From positions 310,001 through 374,000 of the forward strand of contig JACGCM010001710.1 in the NCBI GenBank assembly GCA_014058105.1: a DNA stretch of 64,000 nt. The letters run 5' to 3'. Positions within the stretch are counted from its first letter, which is position 1; each line of letters starts with the position of its first letter. Under the pieces are notes generated by a model that was not told the origin of the DNA, did no database searches, and saw only the letters and a list, made by a program, of their open reading frames with translations. Shown here piece after piece: positions 56,839 to 64,000 of this stretch. Made by a program: the position numbers and the translations under genes. Source of the stretch: Kingdonia uniflora (taxonomy: Eukaryota; Streptophyta; Magnoliopsida; Ranunculales; Circaeasteraceae).

Positions 56839-57987
56839 GTATTGCCATGGCGCCTGCTGAACCATCTCCTTCCTCTGGACGACACCATCATGAAGAAAGG
56901 TATTGCCTTGGTCTCGATTTGTCATCAATGCCACAACAACTCAGAAACGGAAATGCATACTCTGCTACATTGCCCCACTACTGCCTCTCTATGGCACAGG
57001 GATACAAACTGCTTCTCTTATGCTCCTATTAAATCTTTGGATACCTGGAGAACCATTCTGGAACGAGGTAAATCTTTTAGTACATATATTAAAGACCTCT
57101 GGATAGCCATGGTTTTCTCCATCTGCATCAACATCTGAAACGCAAGAAATACATGAAGATTCGATGGAATCAAGATTATTATCCAAAAAACCACGCTGAA
57201 TGTCCTAACAGACATTTCAGATGCATCTCACCTCTCTAAACATACGATGGACAATACAGTTCATGACCTGAAGATTATTAAAGCGTTAAATGTATAATGC
57301 AAACCACGTAAAAGAAAAAATATAAAGAGCAACAGATGGATACTCCCAAAAGCCAACGAGATAAAAATCTGCTGTGATGGTTCGGCTAGGGGCTCCAGGA
57401 CCGGCGGTTATAGGAGTAATATACATAAACAACACCGGTGAAGTCTTGGGCACATACAGCAAATTCATTAGTCAAGCTACGAACTATATAACATAGATCA
57501 TTACAATCAATGAGGGTGTTTGACGATCTGTAACACAAGGCTGGCGACGAGTTTGTTGGGTAGTATCTGATTCAGTTGTTGTGATAAAAGCATTCCTCAA
57601 GGCCAAACTCCCATGGTCCCTCAAATCCGTGTGGAACCTACTCACCCCTCTCCTTCAGAATATCCGGTTTAGTCATGTGTGGAGAGAATGCAACTTCTCT
57701 GCCAATCACCTTGCACGGAGAGGCTCAGACCCCGACCCACCCCTAGAAGAATGGACTAACGGAAAACCTGACTATATACAAGACATTAAAGAACACACCG
57801 CAGAGTACTTTAGAATCAGATGTGTGATTGGTACTTCGGGTTTTTGCATTCTCGAAACCTCATGATGTAACTATCCAGGGATAGCCTACATATTCACTTG
57901 TAACATGTACTAGTGAATAGTAAGCAGCCCCCTCATCAACTTGTAAATTTTTATACTTATAATCGACTAAACTTTCTGCTAAAAAAA
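56839..57987 (+). mobile_element. 5'-truncated L1-type LINE, with a 12-bp target duplication
   Basis: GGTACATCTAAG flanks both sides (56827-56838 and 57988-57999) and the element ends in seven A. The left part codes for the RT zinc-binding domain: PWRLLNHLLPLDDTIMKKGI, then CHQCHNN..MHTLLHCPTTASLWH (C..C..H..C). The right part is a plant-type RNase H (RVT_3): NEIKICCDGSARG with the first Asp, VVSDSVVVIKAFLK with a later Asp, ending VWRECNFSANHLARRGSD. The endonuclease and RT core are absent, the usual 5' truncation. Stops and shifts between 57140 and 57580. Confidence 0.93.
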
Positions 57988-58096
57988 GGTACATCTAAGT
58001 TGACATTTGAGAACCCTAATGCACATTTTGTTTAGAAGATGTGATATATAAGAAACCTAACAATTGTAAAGAAGAGGTGTATGCAAGCCAACCTAT

Positions 58097-58340
58097 TTGG
58101 CATATAAAAAGAGAAAAAGGGTTTGAGGATGAGAGTTTCCCTGAGAGTTGGCATATCAAAGCATATAAAAAGAGGAGAAGGGTTAGAGGATGAGAGTTTC
58201 CCTAAGAGTTGACATATCAAGTGTGAGAGTTGTCATATTAAGTGCCATAATATAACTAACTGTTGGAGATGTTTAGTAATCAAGGAGGAGATTACATAAT
58301 ATAACTAACTGTTGGAGATGTTAAGTAATCAGTGTGAGAG
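58097..58340. repeat. Two short tandem duplications
   Basis: A unit of about 60 bp (CATATAAAAAGAG..AGGATGAGAGTTTCCCT..ACATATCAA) occurs at 58097 and 58160. A unit of about 50 bp (ATAATATAACTAACTGTTGG..GTAATCA) occurs at 58245 and 58295. Non-coding. Confidence 0.8.
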
Positions 58341-58999
58341 TCGCCACATTAAGTGGCAATCTAGAGTATGAGAATTGAATTTAAGTAACTATTGGAGATG
58401 TTAAGTAACAAAGGAGGAGAGAATAAAAGAGTATACTGATTTTATAACACTGATCTAACGACTGAATTTCAATGGTGAAGAATTGAATCTGGCCCGCATA
58501 TACCATGCCTCGAGGCTGTGATTTTCGCGATGCACCGTTAGGATTCAAGCCAAAATGTCACATTCTCCGTTTTTTCATCACTAGTATATTGTAGCTTCAG
58601 CCAGGTTATTGTACATAGTTGTTGCGTCGACACAAATAATGATACCATTTAGTTGACACAATAGAATGTTGTTTGGGTTTTTCTTTAGTAGTTTTCTAAC
58701 TGTTTTTTGAAACATTTGGATGGAAGCTTTTGTGAAAAGTTTTTTTTTTTTTTTTTTCTTTCAACTCTGTAAAAAAAATCCTTCCGGCCTATTCTTGTTA
58801 TCGCCAGGAAAATGCAAAAAAACAAACAAAAAACAGAAGCAATGATACTGTGACTGTAATAGCTGTTTGGAATTATAACCCTTCAAGCAAAATGAAACTG
58901 ATCAGATAGACGATTATTTGAATTACCCTTACATGATCATGTTAAAAATCAAACATGACAGGCATACGTCAATACTGAAGTGAACCCTTTTCTAGATGT
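58341..58999. other. Downstream region of the reductase gene; no gene seen
   Basis: It holds a run of about 20 T (58739-58758) and, on the minus strand, the sequence after the reductase stop codon, which should be its 3' untranslated region. Confidence 0.4.
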
Positions 59000-60727
<1,728 letters not shown>

Positions 60728-61114
60728 CCTGAACTTACTTCTCTGAGACCAAAAGAGTATAACAGAAGAAAAATATTAGGACATACCTAATATTAAAAAG
60801 AAAACATTATTAGATCCCCCATGGTTATTTGGCATTATTAGATCCCCCATTTTGTCAAGACTCAAGAAGGCATATACTTGAGGTCTTAGCTTATTTTCTA
60901 TACTAAAAAAGAAAGAAAATGATAACAACAATAATCAAATAAATTAATAAATGTGTGTATTCTCTAGATTCTGTATGCCTATTTTTGTCCTTCAATTTAC
61001 ATTATCTAGAAACTTATTTTATGTTTCATTAGGCCTAATTGAAGTATGTTTGACTATTACAGGTAAAGAGACATTTGTAATCAATCCCTTCTTAAAGCCC
61101 AACTCTTACAGGCT

Positions 61115-61210
61115 AAAGAGCTGCTGAAGATGATCAGTTGTCAAGAGCTGCTGGAGATGATCAGTTGTTAATAGCTGTTAGAGATGACTTTGAACCAGAG
61201 AGCTGTTGGA
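61115..61210. repeat. 27-bp tandem repeat, about three units
   Basis: AAAGAGCTGCTGAAGATGAT-CAGTTGTC-like units follow one another at about 61115, 61142 and 61169, with a weaker fourth (AGAGCTGTTGGAGCTGCTAG). Confidence 0.75.
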
Positions 61211-61223
61211 GCTGCTAGAAGAC

Positions 61224-62322
61224 TTAGTAGTCAAGCCTAGCTAAAATCTCTCCACAAAACCAGGAGTGGTTGGAATTATTATTCGATCCACCATTGAAAG
61301 GTTGGTTATTGGGACGTTGATACATGGCATTGGCCTGGTCTTTTCTACCCTCCCTTAAACTAAGCACATTAGGACAATCTTGGACCAGATGGTCCGAACT
61401 CTCACAAACCACACAATTTGGCATCACCACATGGTTAACAGACGAAGTATTAGGGTGTCTCTCCCTTTTGCCGGTCTCTAAGTTTTCAATTTTCTCAAAA
61501 ATGGTTCTAAGAGTGGCAGACTCTGAATTAGAGTCCACTTGGTGCACATTTGCACGGTGACTAGGTATTTCCTCTCTCATCGTTTGCCATTGGTAGGTCT
61601 TATCCGCTACATCATTTAAAAATGTTCAAGCTTCAGTGTCAGTTTTCTCATCGAATGTACCTGCGCACATAGACTGAACACGAGCTCTAGTGTCATAGTC
61701 TAGACCTTCATAGAGAGTTTAAACTATATCAATCAGCTGAATCCCGTGATGTGGGCATCCTTGCTCTAAATCCCTAAACCGTTGTAGGTAGTCATATAAT
61801 GACTCTCCTCGATTTTGTGTGAAACTATAGATACTCTGTCGTATCTTAGCAGTTATGTGGTTAGGGAAATACTTCTTTAAAAACTCCTTAACGAGTTGTT
61901 CAAATGTGTTTACAGAGTTCTCCTCGAGAGTGTACAACCAATCGCGTGCGTTTCCCAACAGAGAAAAGGGAAACACACGTAATTTCAAAGAATCCTCTGT
62001 AATACGTTCGAAGTTTAATAGAAGCATATGATCCCTAAAGTCCCTAAGATGGTTATACGGGTTTTCAGTAGGACTCCCTAAAGTCCCTAAGATGGTTATA
62101 CGGGTTTTCAGTAGGACTACCATGAAATTTGGGGAGCATAGACAAGAATCCCGGTTTTAACTCAAAGTTCCCTACATTTCTGAGAATCACAATACATGAA
62201 GGTTTACTAACTATTGTAGGATGCATTCGATTGCGGAGAGTGATTCTCTTCGCAACAGCAGGTTCAGGACCGTTTCTAGGAATAGCAGGTTCGGGACCAT
62301 TAGTCCCACCAGTCTGACTCAT
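61224..62322 (-). pseudogene. Ty3/Gypsy gag, frameshifted
   Basis: From ATG at 62322 on the minus strand: MSQTGGTNGPEPAIPRNGPE (an internal GPEPA repeat), NFELKPGFLSMLPKFHGSPT, ENPYNHLRDF, the capsid core KLRVFPFSLLGNARDWLYTL and FLKKYFPNHITAKIRQSIYS, then a CCHC knuckle CVVCESSDHLVQDCP (CX2CX4HX4C) near 61420. The capsid and knuckle type are of the Athila/Tat-like Gypsy group. A 43-bp tandem duplication (62032-62117) shifts the frame after LRDF, and TAA/TGA codons follow near 61719 and 61630. No pol is visible before the reductase gene. Confidence 0.85.
62032..62117. repeat. Exact 43-bp tandem duplication inside gag
   Basis: TCCCTAAAGTCCCTAAGATG...TAGGAC occurs twice in a row without change. 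43 is not a multiple of three, so it causes the frameshift in the gag above. The two overlapping frames each contain SPTENPYNHLRDFR. The lack of differences points to a recent event. Confidence 0.95.
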
Positions 62323-64000
62323 ATTGATTCTAGTAATGTTCTTAGTCCGAGCTTGGGTGTTACCCCAATCTAACATACAATTCAATCAATTTATGCGAAC
62401 ACACTAAAAGTCTTAAGAATTATGCAAGCACTCAAGAATGTTTTACTGGTCTCTTTTTAGGTCAAGTTGTGAACCCGGTCTCAGGGTTCAATGCTCCTAC
62501 TCCTGACAGTAGATCGGTTCGCACTTGAGTTGTTTTTACTCGCTTTGGCGATAGCTCGCATGCTATCTAGTCACCTAGATACACCTGTGCTGGAAGGCGG
62601 GGCGAACCGCTTAGAGTCACCTATCCACACTAGCTATACCAGGGAACGTACATCCTCCAGCAAACGTAGCCACTTATCAGGTTTTCCTAGTGAGCGTGTT
62701 GCTCCAGGTCCGAGCGAAGCCTTTTTATTAACTATGTTTTTTATGGCTTCTTATCTGAAAATCTTTTAAAGAGGTCGGGACTGTCGATATCGAAAAGATT
62801 AACAATCGGGTAATGAATTCCTGGGGTCCTAATGCGTGGACACGCACGGGTGATGAAATCCCGTTTTTGTTTACCCTTATTTAGGTATTATTGCAAAAAT
62901 TAAACATTTCATCAATCAAACATATAGTTAAACAACGATGTACCGCGACAGGGAGGGTGCAGTGAAAAAAAAATTACCTACAGGGCAGCCTTTTTAGGGG
63001 CACGTTTGGTTACCCTGGTGAAACCGTTGGGAAGGCCTACTCAGGATCGTTTGCGAAGTACGCGTTGAAACGATTTCCGACCTGAATAGGGGTTCCGATG
63101 CTGTACCTGCAGCAGATTACAATTTCCTCACCTTACAAAGCGTCACTCAAATAATAATTATTACATAAACATTTCTCAATCCTCAAACTATACTAAAAAA
63201 AAAATACATAAAAATTTAAAAAAAACTAAAGTCTTCGTCGCCTTGAAAAACAGTACTTGAAAATCCAGATTCAGCGACAGTAGTTATACAAGCAGCAGCA
63301 ACAGTAGGAACAACAGCAACAACAAGAACTAAATACTCCGTCTGAAATTCCCAAATCAAATCTGCAGAATCACATACTTCAGAACAGATGTGCAATCCGC
63401 AATCACCTCAAGTAACATCAGTAAATCAAATGTACCCCAACAGTCGGGTTTGTTAGATTAGAAAGATCAATTGAAACACAAGCTTAGATTAAAAACAAAC
63501 TCATAAAGATCGATTGAACACAGAGAAACACAGTAACTTTAAGCAGTTGTAAAAAGCCCAGAATGAACTATAAGTGAAGAACACCACTCGAATTTCCAAG
63601 ATATCAGCACCAAATTCTTCAATGAAATCGAACAATTTCAGAAGAAAAAAAAATCAAACACAGTGCAATCAACAAGCACAACCAACACCCTTAATCACCA
63701 ATGTTGCACCAAACACATAACCCAATTTAATCAACAACTTAATCCAACTAAAATGACTACCTTAACGGCAACCCCGATTCTTCTGTAATGCAGAAATAGT
63801 TAACACAACTCCAAATCAAAAATCATTACAATCGAGACCCAATTCAACAGCAAGAGATAATAGAACTTCAATCACCAACAGCAACACCGTTTCAATATTG
63901 AATCACAGAATTTAATCATAGAACTTCAATCAGAAACCATTTAACCACTGAGACAGAGATATAATTGAGCCACAATCAGAAGGAAATCAGATGAAACTTA
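62323..64000. other. Probable leader and 5' region of the minus-strand Gypsy; no gene
   Basis: No coding sequence seen. By position it should hold the gag leader and perhaps the 5' LTR of the Gypsy whose gag ends at 62322, but neither a primer-binding site nor an LTR border could be fixed. From about 63290 on, CAGCAGCAACAAC-type simple sequence and A-rich DNA prevail. Confidence 0.35.

Overview
The window looks like AT-rich nuclear DNA of a flowering plant, probably a eudicot. It has intron-containing genes with GT-AG borders, plant-specific families (CHX cation/H+ exchanger, P-class PPR, FAR1/MULE transposase, 2-alkenal reductase), plant LTR retrotransposons of Tork-like Copia and Tat-like Gypsy type, a tRNA-derived SINE and an L1-type LINE. 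I cannot name the species. There is no bacterial-style operon, CRISPR array or organellar gene.

Only two host genes look intact, both on the minus strand: a three-exon CHX-type exchanger (11247-15197, 786 aa) and a five-exon NADPH-dependent 2-alkenal reductase (59000-60727, 346 aa). The rest of the readable coding sequence is decayed: a FAR1-like transposase (1-873), a RING-H2 gene (9508-10294), a second CHX copy lying tail-to-tail with the intact one (10395-11240), an RPA/OB-fold gene fragment (about 43566-44700), and a P-class PPR gene on the minus strand that three LTR retrotransposons have split over about 20 kb (pieces at 20560-21067, 31621-31891, 36646-36689 and 40721-41060).

Layout: 1-0.9 kb FAR1/MULE remnant; 0.96-1.16 kb short tandem repeats; 2.6-6.1 kb Copia remnant; 6.1-9.2 kb decayed sequence with a SINE; 9.5-15.2 kb RING-H2 pseudogene, CHX pseudogene and CHX gene; 15.36-18.85 kb PIF/Harbinger-like element with TTA duplication and a nested solo LTR; 21.07-31.62 kb Tat-like Gypsy with GCAGT duplication, four 161-bp tandem repeats and spliced antisense ORFs; 31.89-36.65 kb Copia; 36.69-40.72 kb Gypsy with three LTRs; 43.6-45.1 kb RPA-like remnant; 45.47-50.71 kb Copia on the minus strand with TTGTA duplication; 54.48-55.07 kb solo LTR with TTCCC duplication; 56.84-57.99 kb LINE with a 12-bp duplication; 59.0-60.7 kb reductase; 61.2-62.3 kb Gypsy gag on the minus strand.

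The most unusual signal is a palindrome, TCGTTCGAACGA, present in several copies in the LTRs of three unrelated retrotransposon families here (one Copia family, one Gypsy family and one solo-LTR family). I saw it nowhere else in the window. The second is the long, multi-exon antisense gene inside the Tat-like element, next to a 161-bp satellite-like array.
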